A DNA stretch of 64,000 nt, from assembly GCF_005049235.1 (NCBI RefSeq), contig NZ_SUMD01000004.1:62001-126000 (forward strand). Direction: 5' to 3'. Below, piece after piece: positions 38,691 to 46,593 of the stretch. The translations under genes and the position numbers were made by a program. Within the stretch, counting starts at the first letter, position 1, and every line of letters starts with the position of its first letter. Below the pieces are notes generated by a model. That model worked only from the letters and a program-made list of their open reading frames with translations, made no database searches and was not told where the DNA came from. This stretch comes from Rhodococcus oryzae. GTDB taxonomy: Bacteria; Actinomycetota; Actinomycetes; Mycobacteriales; Mycobacteriaceae.

Positions 38691-38713
38691 CGGGCACGCA
38701 CGATTCGGCCGGG

Positions 38714-39385
38714 TCAGGACACCGTGGCCGGCGCTCCGTCCGCGTGGATGGAGCGCCGGCTCAGCAGCGCCGCGGCGAGGAAGCACAGCGCGCCGAGGAA
38801 GGTGCCCAGGTTCGCCCAGAACAGGCTGAGGAGGTCGCCGGTCGTGGGAAGCACGTACGCGCCGACCGCCGACAGCCCGAAGAAGATCGAGCCCACCATG
38901 TTGAGCCAGGTGCCGTGCCACGTGCGGGCGCGCCTGTCCCACAGGGTGTGGCGGTCCCGTGTTGCCGCGACGGCGAGTCCGCTGGAAACCAGGAAGCAGA
39001 CCGAGCCGTAAGCGTCGGGGCGCCAGCCGTCCGACAGGTGTGCGTCGGCGTCCATGACCGTGAGCAGGGCCTCCGTCGTGCTCACGTTGAAGCAGAGCGT
39101 GCCTGCGAACTGGATGGCGGCGGCCCACCAGTCAGCCCGGTCCGCGGGGTTCGTGCCGCGCCGAGGCGGCTGCCTGCCGCTGAGGGCGAGCTGGACCAGG
39201 GCGGCGAGGGTGAAGAAGATGGCGCCGACGAAGAACGTGAGGTTGGTGGCCACCGCGCCGACCGCCTCGGCGTACTGCGGCACCGCCCCGACGGCGAAGA
39301 AGATCGATCCGATGGCGAATCCCCACGCCTCGCGACGGAGGCGGATGATGCTGTCGCGCGTCACGGTACGAGCGTAACTTCCCAT
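38714..39385 (-). CDS. YrhK-like multi-pass membrane protein
   Basis: 223 residues with about five to six hydrophobic helices arranged as two similar halves: 'FAIGSIFFAVGA' early and 'NMVGSIFFGLSAVGAYVLP' late, followed by 'FWANLGTFLGALCFLAAALL'. This doubled pattern matches YrhK-domain proteins of unknown function. Convergent with the oxidoreductase gene. Confidence 0.65.
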   Translation of the reverse strand: MGSYARTVTRDSIIRLRREAWGFAIGSIFFAVGAVPQYAEAVGAVATNLTFFVGAIFFTLAALVQLALSGRQPPRRGTNPADRADWWAAAIQFAGTLCFNVSTTEALLTVMDADAHLSDGWRPDAYGSVCFLVSSGLAVAATRDRHTLWDRRARTWHGTWLNMVGSIFFGLSAVGAYVLPTTGDLLSLFWANLGTFLGALCFLAAALLSRRSIHADGAPATVS

Positions 39386-39778
39386 ACGTCCAAGCCCGGG
39401 GATTCCGGCGGGCGCATTCTGAACTCATGCACACCTGGGAAGACGTCGTCGATGTCATCGTTGACAACGACGTAGAGCTGAGATGTCGCGTCGCTGCGGC
39501 AGGCCAGAGTGGCGTTCACCCCGTGTGGGCACTAGCCAAGCGGCACGATGGCTATCCGGATGCTGTTGTTGGTAAGGCCGCGGAATCACCCACGGCACTT
39601 GAATCGCCCACCGAAACCGCAACGTAGTTGCTGCTGAAGCGCCTCACCGGATGCCGAGCGTCGCGGCCAACACCGCGGAGCGAGGCTGAGGCCAGGTTGT
39701 GTTGCCACTCGAGTCTGACGCGAGGCGTGTGGGTAGCGATCGCCAATCATCCGCGTGCACGCCACCTAAGGGGCCCGC
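39386..39778. other. 393-base stretch without a convincing gene
   Basis: Base composition is lower in GC than the flanks. One open frame of 66 codons from the ATG at 39427 (beginning MHTWEDVVDVIVDND) has no ribosome site and no recognised match. A direct repeat of GAATC-x-CCCAC occurs near 39580-39615. No hairpin terminator or tRNA is seen. Confidence 0.5.
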
Positions 39779-40459
39779 TCAAACGTGTGGCTCGGATTCG
39801 GGGTTGGGAAGCGCTGCGCTGCGCCCGCCCCGGCTCGCCTGGTACGCCACCCGCCGTGGGGCGGCAAGCCATTCCGGCCACATCCGCAGTTCGGCCGGGA
39901 GGTTGATTACCGGGTCGAACGCGGGCTGCTTGCCCTCGGCGACCGCGGTCGGGGAATCCAGCGAGATCCGGCCCGCCGCCTTCGCCTGGCCGCGGGCGGT
40001 CGCCAGGGACAGGGTGAAGTGCAGCGGGTCGCCGTCGACTAGCGCCGCGGTCGAGCCCGTCCGTGGCTGCCCGGTGTCGGGCACGGCGAACACCCAGGTG
40101 GGCGGCCCGTCTTCGGTGCAATAGGCGGTGACGCTGCTATACCGTGCGCTGGCCCAGCCGCGGGCCGGCCAGAGCACCACCCGCGTGGACAGTTGAGCCG
40201 ACGCCAGCAGCAAGTCCCATGGGCCGCTGGTCCGGTGCAATCGGATCGCCAGCCCCAATACGTCCGGCAGGCCATCGGGGATGCCGACCCCTCGGGAGAG
40301 TCGGGCGGTCACTGGTATCCGGCCTTGAAACGGCCACCAGTGCCCTCCCAGCTCGGCGTGCCCCTGCGCGAGCACTCCATCCGGGTGGAAGACTCGCGCT
40401 CGTCGTACCGCCGAGGCGAGTGCGAACGGGGCACCTAGCAATGTATCGAGTTCTCTCAT
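39779..40459 (-). CDS. Catalase-superfamily (haem-catalase fold) related protein
   Basis: 226 residues from the ATG at 40459. The N-terminal half tracks the haem-catalase core: 'RVFHPDGVLAQGHAEL' resembles the catalase distal-histidine region (VxHAxGxxAxG), 'RIPVTARLSRGVG' resembles PVxVRFSxxxG, and 'PDVLGLAIRL' plus 'GPWDLLLA' resemble the following DxRGxAxKF and GNWDLV. It is far shorter than true catalases, and I see no clear proximal haem-ligand tyrosine motif. Such proteins are sometimes labelled phosphodiesterase without evidence. Divergent from the manganese catalase. Confidence 0.6.
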   Translation of the reverse strand: MRELDTLLGAPFALASAVRRARVFHPDGVLAQGHAELGGHWWPFQGRIPVTARLSRGVGIPDGLPDVLGLAIRLHRTSGPWDLLLASAQLSTRVVLWPARGWASARYSSVTAYCTEDGPPTWVFAVPDTGQPRTGSTAALVDGDPLHFTLSLATARGQAKAAGRISLDSPTAVAEGKQPAFDPVINLPAELRMWPEWLAAPRRVAYQASRGGRSAALPNPESEPHV

Positions 40460-40469
40460 GCCGGGTCGT

Positions 40470-40495
40470 GTACCCAATCGGCGCGGGATTCAAGC
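40470..40495 (-). promoter_or_regulatory. Candidate stress-sigma promoter for the catalase-like gene
   Basis: On the minus strand, GCTT (40492-40495), 16 bases, GGGTAC (40470-40475). The -10 box is about ten bases from the ATG at 40459, which would make the mRNA almost leaderless. The -35 match is weak, so confidence is limited. Confidence 0.35.
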
Positions 40496-40639
40496 GGGCA
40501 TGGACCAGAGGATGTGATCCGCTGCCTCAGGCAGGCTCGCTCCAGATTGCGGCCGCCACGGATATCAGCGCGGCGCTCGTTGCGGTCACCTTTGGGCCAG
40601 ATTCGGTGAGTGGGTCATCAGACAATCCGATGTTCGGGT

Positions 40640-40664
40640 GGTTACTTCGGCGGGGGCTGGGTAA
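40640..40664 (+). promoter_or_regulatory. Candidate stress-sigma promoter for the manganese catalase
   Basis: GGTT (40640-40643), 15 bases, GGGTAA (40659-40664); GTTA with a 14-base spacer overlaps it. About 50 bases before the ATG at 40715, leaving room for the GGGAG ribosome site. Confidence 0.45.
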
Positions 40665-40714
40665 TCCCACGGAGACATTGCTCGATCGGCACACCGACAA
40701 CGGGAGAAGTCCCC

Positions 40715-41503
40715 ATGTTCTTGCACAACAAGCGGATGATGTACGACGTCCGAGTCGATCAACCCAACCCGGCGTTCGCGAAAATGCTCCTCGAGCAATT
40801 CGGCGGCCCGAACGGGGAACTCGCTGCCGCGATGCGGTACTTCACGCAGGGATGGAACGAACCGGACGACCAGCGACGCAGCATGCTGCTCGACATCGCG
40901 ACCGAGGAACTCTCGCACCTCGAGATGGTGGCGCAGTCCTTGGTCATGCTCCTGAAAGGTTCACCGTCGGAGCTTGTCGACCAGGTCGAGGGCAACTATC
41001 TCGGGGACCTGTTGGATGGAAAGATGCCTGACTACGTCAATCTCTCCCTCGGTAGCGGGCTGAACCTTCTGGGCGGTGGTGGACCTCGACTGACCGACTC
41101 GATGGGCGCACCTTGGACGGCCGCATATGTCGACACCCTCGGACAACCTGCGGCCGACTTGCGGTCCAACGTTGCCGCCGAGGCGCGGGCGAAGGTCACC
41201 TACGAGCGATTGATCAAATGCTCCGACGATGCCGGGGTCAAGGACACCCTCAACTTCCTGATGACACGAGAAATTGCGCACCAGAAGATCTTCGAAGCTG
41301 CGCTCGATTCGATCGAAGGCAACTTTCCGCCCGGGAGTCTGGACGGAGACGAGAAACTCGGACACGCCTACATTGCCGGCGACACCGGCAATGGTGAGGG
41401 TCCGAGCACAGAGGGATTCGAACTCGCCCAACAGAACAGTTCCTGGGGCTTCGAATTCGACTCCGAGCCCGTCAAGCACGCCTCGAATCAGGACATTCTC
41501 TAG
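40715..41503 (+). CDS. Manganese catalase
   Basis: Di-manganese enzyme splitting hydrogen peroxide. 262 residues from ATG 40715, with GGGAG at 40702-40706; a longer in-frame extension lacks a ribosome site. All five metal ligands of the family are visible: E35 ('PNGELAAAMRYF'), E65 and H68 ('TEELSHLEM'), E156 ('AEARAKVTYERL') and H189 ('REIAHQKIFE'). The C-terminal tail with 'SSWGFEFD' is typical. A candidate stress-sigma promoter lies upstream and a catalase-fold gene is divergent. Confidence 0.92.
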   Translation: MFLHNKRMMYDVRVDQPNPAFAKMLLEQFGGPNGELAAAMRYFTQGWNEPDDQRRSMLLDIATEELSHLEMVAQSLVMLLKGSPSELVDQVEGNYLGDLLDGKMPDYVNLSLGSGLNLLGGGGPRLTDSMGAPWTAAYVDTLGQPAADLRSNVAAEARAKVTYERLIKCSDDAGVKDTLNFLMTREIAHQKIFEAALDSIEGNFPPGSLDGDEKLGHAYIAGDTGNGEGPSTEGFELAQQNSSWGFEFDSEPVKHASNQDIL

Positions 41504-41683
41504 CTGGGCTGTGTCGGCAACGACGCCGGCGATCGATGATCCTCGAGGGTCAGCAACGAGTGCCTTCTCAGCTAGAGCTGTTCGAGTTGCATGTCGGCAG
41601 CACTCTTGCCGTTCTGGACCCAGGTTGTGTGAAGGAGAGGCTACGTTCGCATCTGCACATGTTGGAGCCGTGAAGGGGTCTCG

Positions 41684-42352
41684 ATGGGCGACGGATCGAT
41701 GAGAGCGTTTCGTTTGCCTGGCGTGTATCCGCCGCAACGAGACACGTGGCTGCTGGCAGAGGTGCTCTCTCAAGAAGTCCTGACCCCGACGACGCGGGTA
41801 CTCGATATCTGCGCCGGCACCGGTGCCGTGGGCCTGACCGCATGCCGGGCGGGCGCCGTCCAGGTAACCGCGGTCGACGTGTCACGACGCGCGCTCATCA
41901 ATGCCTGGATCAACGCCCGGATACACCGATGGCCCCTGCGGTTGCGCCGCGGCGATTTGATCGAGCCCGTCAGGAATGAACTGTTCGACGTGATCGTGGC
42001 GAATCCGCCGTATGTGCCGGCGGGCAGCGATCGGCTACCGACCGGCGGGGCCGCACGAGGCTGGGATGCCGGCCGAGACGGGCGGGCGGTATTGGACCGC
42101 CTTTGCGTCCAGGGACCCGAGGTACTTGCCGACGGCGGCCGCCTGTTCATCGTCCAGTCCGCCCTGAGCGGGGTGGAGAAGACCATCGCAATGCTCGAGG
42201 AGCAGGGGTTGCGTGCTGAGGTGGTCCGCCGCACCGAACTTCCATTCGGCCCTGTTCTCTCGGGCCGTCGGGCGATGCTGGTGGCGCGGGGCGTCATCCG
42301 CCCAGATCAATGCATCGAGGAACTCGCTGTCATCAAGGCGTCGAGAATGTAG
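41684..42352 (+). CDS. HemK2/MTQ2-like SAM-dependent methyltransferase
   Basis: 222 residues. 'VLDICAGTGAVGL' is SAM motif I and 'VIVANPPYVP' is the NPPY motif of amino- or glutamine-N-methyltransferases such as HemK/PrmC and eukaryotic MTQ2. It lacks the N-terminal helical domain of PrmC. Similar proteins are found in actinobacteria beside haem-oxygenase-like di-iron and CDGSH genes, as here. The target is unknown; release-factor methylation should not be assumed because a canonical prmC is expected elsewhere in the genome. Confidence 0.8.
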   Translation: MGDGSMRAFRLPGVYPPQRDTWLLAEVLSQEVLTPTTRVLDICAGTGAVGLTACRAGAVQVTAVDVSRRALINAWINARIHRWPLRLRRGDLIEPVRNELFDVIVANPPYVPAGSDRLPTGGAARGWDAGRDGRAVLDRLCVQGPEVLADGGRLFIVQSALSGVEKTIAMLEEQGLRAEVVRRTELPFGPVLSGRRAMLVARGVIRPDQCIEELAVIKASRM

Positions 42353-42389
42353 CCAATCTTGAGGCTGTGACTGATGATCATTCGACGAG

Positions 42390-43478
42390 TTAGCTCGGGT
42401 CACGCAGTGAGCTGACTCCGGCGGCCCAGCAGCTCATCATGTGGTCGGCGACCAGGGCATCTAATGCCAGGCACGCCGCGGCGCCGAACAGCACGCCCTC
42501 CGCCCTCTCCGGATGCTGGCGAATCAGACCACCAGCGAGATCGCGGACCGCGATCTGCTCGTGCACCGAATCGGCTTCCACATGCTCGTCGAAGAACAAT
42601 GTCGCCGCTCGCCCGAACCCGAGCCTCCGGAGCCCAATGCTGTAGAGCTTGCTCGGCACCGAGGACGTCGTCTCGACCGCACACAGGTGTCCCACCAGCT
42701 CACCGAGACATCTGCGATGCAGCCCGAAGAGCGACAATGCGTTCAAGGACGCGAGCGTGACCGCCGGAACCACCATCAGATACTGCGCGTAGCTGTCGTC
42801 CATCCCCACAGCACGCAATGTTTGCGCGAACAGCGCAGAGTGCATGCGTTCCGGGCGGCCGCCGCCGTACTCGTCGTCCTGTATCTCGACCAGCGCCGCC
42901 TTGGGCGCCCCCGACAGGCGGGGAATGCCGAAGGTGTGGACGTCAGCCTCACGGAGCTGATAAAGCGATCGATGGGCGAGTAGTTCCCGGAACTGTTCGA
43001 GAGTGGCTTTGTGTGCCATGTATCGAGAGAGCCCCGGGCCGGTGTCGGCAGCTGCCATCTTCCACAGCGTGGCCTCGATCTTGTTGCGATCGAAGGTCGG
43101 CGGCTTCACCATGTCACGCAGTCCGCGCTCGAAGGGGTGCTCGAGTGCAGTCCGGGCCGCGAGGAGGTCGAGGTCCCACTCCCAGCTGTCGTTCACCCCC
43201 GACAGTCCCTGCAGGTGAAGCTCGTAGAGCAACGTCAGAGTCAGTTGGATGTCCTCGCTGCACAGCACCGCGGCTGGCTCGGTGTGGACCGCCGCACGTT
43301 GAGCTGACTCCCGGAAATCTGCCACAGCCGAATGGCCCGAGAGCACCTCGAGCATCTGCGCGCTCAACGGTCCCCGGGACGGCGGCAACGGCATAGACCG
43401 GGACTGAGGTAACTCTGCGGCAGATGTACGTGAGCTGCTCGCATGCACAGAACTAGGCATGGGGTGTAGAGAGGACAC
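42390..43478 (-). CDS. Iron-containing redox enzyme family protein (haem-oxygenase-like di-iron)
   Basis: 362 residues from GTG 43478, which has GGAG five bases upstream; an ATG at 43394 is the other plausible start. An N-terminal region of about 190 residues precedes the seven-helix domain: 'VEIQDDEYGGG', then H213 in 'ERMHSALFA', 'LFGLHRRCLGELVGHL', and 'DEHVEADSVHEQIAV' with late acidic and histidine ligands. The family includes di-iron oxidases such as UndA and SznF; this subfamily has no known substrate. Start abuts the divergent CDGSH start. Confidence 0.82.
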   Translation of the reverse strand: MSSLHPMPSSVHASSSRTSAAELPQSRSMPLPPSRGPLSAQMLEVLSGHSAVADFRESAQRAAVHTEPAAVLCSEDIQLTLTLLYELHLQGLSGVNDSWEWDLDLLAARTALEHPFERGLRDMVKPPTFDRNKIEATLWKMAAADTGPGLSRYMAHKATLEQFRELLAHRSLYQLREADVHTFGIPRLSGAPKAALVEIQDDEYGGGRPERMHSALFAQTLRAVGMDDSYAQYLMVVPAVTLASLNALSLFGLHRRCLGELVGHLCAVETTSSVPSKLYSIGLRRLGFGRAATLFFDEHVEADSVHEQIAVRDLAGGLIRQHPERAEGVLFGAAACLALDALVADHMMSCWAAGVSSLRDPS

Positions 43479-43721
43479 ATGGACTCCGTTCCTGAACCCG
43501 ACGCGGCCCCGCTAGGCGAGCCCGCTGTCACCATCACTGTCTGCCCCGGTGGCCCTTTGCTTGTTCGTGGACCAGTGCAACTCCTCGATGCCGACGGTAA
43601 TCCTGTTCCCCGTCATCGCAAGGCCATCGCGTTGTGTCGATGCGGTCGCAGCGGTCTGGCACCGTTCTGCGACGGATCGCATAAGCACCGGATACCGGTG
43701 CGATCCCGCACAAAAGACTAG
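43479..43721 (+). CDS. CDGSH iron-sulfur domain protein
   Basis: 80 residues. The three-cysteine, one-histidine [2Fe-2S] motif is exact: 'CRCGRSGLAPFCDGSH'. No membrane anchor. The domain transfers electrons or clusters in other systems; beside the di-iron protein it is a natural candidate electron donor, but that is inference. GAGAGGA precedes the ATG, which is the base next to the divergent start. Confidence 0.88.
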   Translation: MDSVPEPDAAPLGEPAVTITVCPGGPLLVRGPVQLLDADGNPVPRHRKAIALCRCGRSGLAPFCDGSHKHRIPVRSRTKD

Positions 43722-43838
43722 GTCGGTGGGGCGGAATGGCGGCTGAGCCTGAGCCGAGGCCGATGTGGAAGTCCGGCTCGGCCAGGTAAGTGACTTGTCG
43801 ATTCTGCCTTGGTGCGTGGATCCGTGGTGCTGAGTGGG

Positions 43839-44001
43839 TCAGGCATCCTGGCCCGCATCGAGTTGCTGGAAGTCCCCGAACGTGATTCGCGTGGGAATCG
43901 GTCCGTCCCTGACCGGCCGTGGGTTGCAGGACGAAGCCGACGTGATCGCCGAAAGGGAGGCGGTCGAGGATGCGGCCGATGAACCACGAGGGTGCGTGAG
44001 A
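43839..44001 (-). pseudogene. Frameshifted C-terminal remnant of a flavin reductase-like gene
   Basis: On the minus strand one frame reads 'HAPSWFIGRILDRLPFGDHV' followed by 'GFVLQPTAGQ' (about 44001-43912). After a shift of frame the sequence continues 'RITFGDFQQLDAGQDA' to a stop at 43839-43841. Together these look like the C-terminal end of an actinobacterial flavin reductase (GDHVGFLLEP ... DLDPGHDA type). The N-terminal two thirds is not present upstream and no start is seen. The rest of the 43722-44201 gap shows nothing recognisable. Confidence 0.5.
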
Positions 44002-44201
44002 CAACGTTCGTTCGCGTTGAACCGCGGCTATGTACACCATTCATCGGCGGTGGTAGAACGAAAGTGGTTGAGTCCACAGCCTCGGAGCACCCTCTTACAC
44101 GAGAGCCCGCCACGCACCAGCTTCGGTATGTGAGCACCGACTTCTGCCACCCTCGGGTCGCTCGTGCAGGGAGGTTCGTCGACTCCCCGGAGGTCAACAT
44201 C

Positions 44202-44660
44202 ATGCCCAGGTCACCCACCCAGTCCGGTCGCCCGGGACCCCGCCATCCAGCAGATCGGAAAGCGCACCCCCAGGACCACAGCATCGATGCGAGCGTCATG
44301 AGGATCGCGGGCCCATTGGACGCAGCATCGCTGCCTGAGTTCGTCGCCCAGCTCGACGCCGGAATCCGTGGGTCGAGACCCAGCCTTGTGGTGGACCTGT
44401 CCAAGGTGACGTTCCTGTCTGTTTCCGGGATCGAGGCGCTTGCAGCGGCGCGCTGGCGGGCCGGCTGCGACGGCGTGGACCTGCTCCTGGTCGGAGGTCC
44501 TCACTGTGTTGAGCGCGCTTTGGACGTCACCGGTGCTCGGCAACGGTTCCTCATGTTCACTTCCCTCCAGCTAGCGGTTGAGGAATCCCGCAGCATGCCG
44601 TCGCCGCTCGGGTCGGTGTCAGCTTCGGATCGAAGTTTGCCGACCACCGCCGAGGGGTAG
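44202..44660 (+). CDS. STAS-domain anti-sigma factor antagonist
   Basis: 152 residues; ATG 44202 follows GGAGG at 44189-44193, which rules out the longer frame upstream. The STAS fold runs from 'MRIAGPLDAASLPEF' through 'LVVDLSKVTFLSVSGIEAL' (19 residues), where a serine is the expected phosphorylation site, to 'RQRFLMFTSLQLAVEES'. By family it binds an RsbW-type kinase and frees a sigma factor. An RsbW gene lies 2.2 kb downstream on the other strand. Confidence 0.85.
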   Translation: MPRSPTQSGRPGPRHPADRKAHPQDHSIDASVMRIAGPLDAASLPEFVAQLDAGIRGSRPSLVVDLSKVTFLSVSGIEALAAARWRAGCDGVDLLLVGGPHCVERALDVTGARQRFLMFTSLQLAVEESRSMPSPLGSVSASDRSLPTTAEG

Positions 44661-44766
44661 TCGCCGTTTTCTCGTCTCGAACCTGATCGCGCGGCCATCC
44701 CGATCATGAACGGCCGTCACTCCACGGTCGGCGAAGTTTCGCCCGGCCCCGCGGGCACCTTGGTGG

Positions 44767-45576
44767 TCACATTTTGGTGTACCGGGCCATGGCGAAGTTA
44801 TACAGGCCGTAGGTGATGAGCCCGAGACCCGCAACGACGACGAGCACGGGCCCGAAGGGTTGGCTCAGAAGCGATTTCAGCGCGCCGTCGAGTCCGGTCG
44901 CTCGGTTCGGATCCGACACGATCGCGGCCACGACGACTAGCACCCCCACCTCGGCGAGAACGAGTCCCTTCGCGACGTAACCGGCGATACCCAGTGTTCT
45001 CACGACATTGCTGGGCGCGCCGTGGAGGTCCTCGAGGAAGTTCTGGCTCGCGCCCTTGTAGACGTGATATCCGCCGACCGCCACGATCACCAGCCCGGCC
45101 GCCACGAGGGCGACGGTGCCTGCCGTGGATTGCATCATGTGCGCACTGATTCCCGCGTCCTGCTGCCCGGTGGACTTTCCGCGCCCGCGCGCGAATCCCA
45201 AGGTGGAGTAGGCGAATGCGAGGTAGACGACCGCCAGGGCGAAGGCCTTGCCGCGGTCAAAGACCTCGGACATGGGGCCTTGGTCTTTCGGATCGGTCGA
45301 ACGTCCGAATATCGTTTCGGCAAGACGCCAGAGCGCCATCGCCGCGAACGCGACGGTGGCTACCCACAGCGCGAGCACACCGCCCGGCTTGCTCGCCAAC
45401 TCGGCCAGCGCACCGGACTGGTCGGCCGCGCCGCCCCCGCCGAGGGCGAGCCTGATGGCGATGTAGCCGATGATGAGGTGGACGAGGCCGCTGGTGACGT
45501 ATCCCGCGCGGGCGAACCGCTCGAAGACACTATTCTGCGCTACCCGTTCCGCGGAGTCAGTGACGCTATCGCTCAC
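44767..45576 (-). CDS. DUF1206 membrane protein
   Basis: 269 residues. Six membrane helices form three two-helix units, each opening with a short 'ARAGYVTSGLVHLIIG' / 'GKAFALAVVYLAFAYS' / 'GIAGYVAKGLVLAEVG' pattern, the mark of DUF1206. GTG start with GGAGG about nine bases upstream. Members often sit in stress-induced actinobacterial loci. It overlaps a possible upstream disordered ORF by 11 bases. Confidence 0.85.
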   Translation of the reverse strand: MSDSVTDSAERVAQNSVFERFARAGYVTSGLVHLIIGYIAIRLALGGGGAADQSGALAELASKPGGVLALWVATVAFAAMALWRLAETIFGRSTDPKDQGPMSEVFDRGKAFALAVVYLAFAYSTLGFARGRGKSTGQQDAGISAHMMQSTAGTVALVAAGLVIVAVGGYHVYKGASQNFLEDLHGAPSNVVRTLGIAGYVAKGLVLAEVGVLVVVAAIVSDPNRATGLDGALKSLLSQPFGPVLVVVAGLGLITYGLYNFAMARYTKM

Positions 45577-45904
45577 GGCGGCGATCCTCCCGGTGTCGAC
45601 CGGACGTCGGATCCGGATCGGTCCTCGGCCCGTGACACGCCGGATTGACGGGCCGGACCGACACCCGTTCGGTGTCCTCGGTCGAGTCTGGATGTTGGCG
45701 TTCTTCGTCGTCGGACGTCGCCCCGGAGCTCCTGGGCGTGGCGGACGAGCCTGTGGGATCGGTCGTGGTCCTCGATCGCGCCAGATCGTCGCCCGGCGCC
45801 TTCCGACGCGCCTGGCGAGGGCATGCCACGCGAGCCTGGTTCGCCTCGCTCGGACTGTCGTTCACTGAACTCTCGCCCCCGCCCGCTCGTGCTCGTCGGC
45901 CCAC
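45566..45904 (-). CDS. Possible disordered polar protein upstream of DUF1206
   Basis: An open frame of 112 codons rich in Arg, Ser, Thr, Asp and Pro ('DEERQHPDSTEDTERVSV'), with no hydrophobic core and no family match. Its end overlaps the DUF1206 start by 11 bases, which is what a real operon partner would do, but the ribosome site of DUF1206 also lies in this stretch and the frame may be chance. It fills most of the 353-base gap between DUF1206 and the CsbD gene. Confidence 0.3.
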   Translation of the reverse strand: MGRRARAGGGESSVNDSPSEANQARVACPRQARRKAPGDDLARSRTTTDPTGSSATPRSSGATSDDEERQHPDSTEDTERVSVRPVNPACHGPRTDPDPTSGRHREDRRRER

Positions 45905-45929
45905 GAGCGGGCGTCAACATTGGGTCAGG

Positions 45930-46103
45930 TCAGTCCTTGAAGGCGTCCTTGACCTTCTCGCCGGCCTGCTTAAGGTTGCCTTTGGCTTGGTCCTTGCGGC
46001 CCTCGGCCTCAGTGTCCTTGTCGCCGGTGGCCTCTCCGACCTTCTCTTTGGCCTTTCCTGCCACTTCTTCGGCCTTGTTCTTCGCCTTGTCGACGGCGCC
46101 CAT
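45930..46103 (-). CDS. CsbD family stress protein (copy 1)
   Basis: 57 residues from ATG 46103 with AAGGAG upstream. Lys/Glu/Ala-rich amphipathic helix with the CsbD core 'KEKVGEATGDKDTEAEGRK' and 'DQAKGNLKQAGEKVKDAF'. CsbD is a general-stress gene in Bacillus and its relatives are SigB/SigF targets; molecular function unknown. A candidate stress-sigma promoter with GGGTAT stands upstream. A second copy lies at 49202-49396. Confidence 0.88.
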   Translation of the reverse strand: MGAVDKAKNKAEEVAGKAKEKVGEATGDKDTEAEGRKDQAKGNLKQAGEKVKDAFKD

Positions 46104-46179
46104 TGTGTCTCCTTTGCAATCGTTGATCTTGCCGCGGGTTCGCGGACAGTGAGCCGCGTGGAACGCGGCCAGGGTCTGG

Positions 46180-46204
46180 ATACCCAATCCCGCCGATGTC
46201 TAAC
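46180..46204 (-). promoter_or_regulatory. Candidate stress-sigma promoter for CsbD copy 1
   Basis: On the minus strand, GTTA (46201-46204), 15 bases, GGGTAT (46180-46185). The start codon is 77 bases downstream. The spacer forms part of the hairpin that ends the gene upstream. Confidence 0.5.
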
Positions 46205-46220
46205 GGTTCTCGGCGGGATT
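46186..46220 (-). terminator. Hairpin after YtxH copy 1, overlapping the next promoter
   Basis: AATCCCGCCGA (46186-46196) and TCGGCGGGATT (46210-46220) form a perfect 11-base-pair stem with a 13-base loop, six bases past the stop of the leftward gene ending at 46226. The -35 element for CsbD copy 1 lies in the loop and the -10 just beyond the stem. Confidence 0.6.
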
Positions 46221-46225
46221 CGTTG

Positions 46226-46558
46226 TCATTGCTCGTCGGCGGCATCGTGGTGATGCAAGTGGCTCGAAGCCGTCCCGGCGGCGTGTTTCGCAGAGTCCGC
46301 CAGGTTCTGCGCCGCGTGCCGCGTTGCGTCAGCGGCCTGCGACTCGGCGGCCCGGTCGAGAATCTCGTGTGCCTTGCCGGGCAGGTCAATCTTCTGCAGC
46401 CGTTCTCTGGCCTCGGGGACGTGCTCCTTGACAGCCTGGGTGACGGTGTGGCCGGCCTCGACTGCAACGAGTCCCGCCCGCCTGCTTCCGTCGACGATCG
46501 CACCGATGGCGGCTCCCGTGGCGGCGCCGATGATCATTCCTATCCACAGATTGCGCAT
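46226..46558 (-). CDS. YtxH-like small protein (copy 1)
   Basis: 110 residues from ATG 46558. A glycine-rich N-terminal helix ('GMIIGAATGAAIGAIVDG') is followed by a long polar amphipathic region and a His-rich tail, the YtxH/general-stress layout. There is no ribosome site, but a GTTT-N16-GGGCAT promoter-like sequence ends ten bases before the ATG, so a leaderless message is likely and supports this start. Confidence 0.65.
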   Translation of the reverse strand: MRNLWIGMIIGAATGAAIGAIVDGSRRAGLVAVEAGHTVTQAVKEHVPEARERLQKIDLPGKAHEILDRAAESQAADATRHAAQNLADSAKHAAGTASSHLHHHDAADEQ

Positions 46559-46567
46559 GACGTAGGT

Positions 46568-46593
46568 ATGCCCGTTCAGGTGCGAGCGCAAAC
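46568..46593 (-). promoter_or_regulatory. Candidate stress-sigma promoter for YtxH copy 1
   Basis: On the minus strand, GTTT (46590-46593), 16 bases, GGGCAT (46568-46573). Spacing and both boxes match the site before YtxH copy 2 exactly. Transcription would begin within a few bases of the ATG at 46558. Confidence 0.5.

Noticed and set aside
39427-39627. 66-codon frame MHTWEDVVDV...
   Set aside because: No ribosome site, no family match, lies in a low-information gap.
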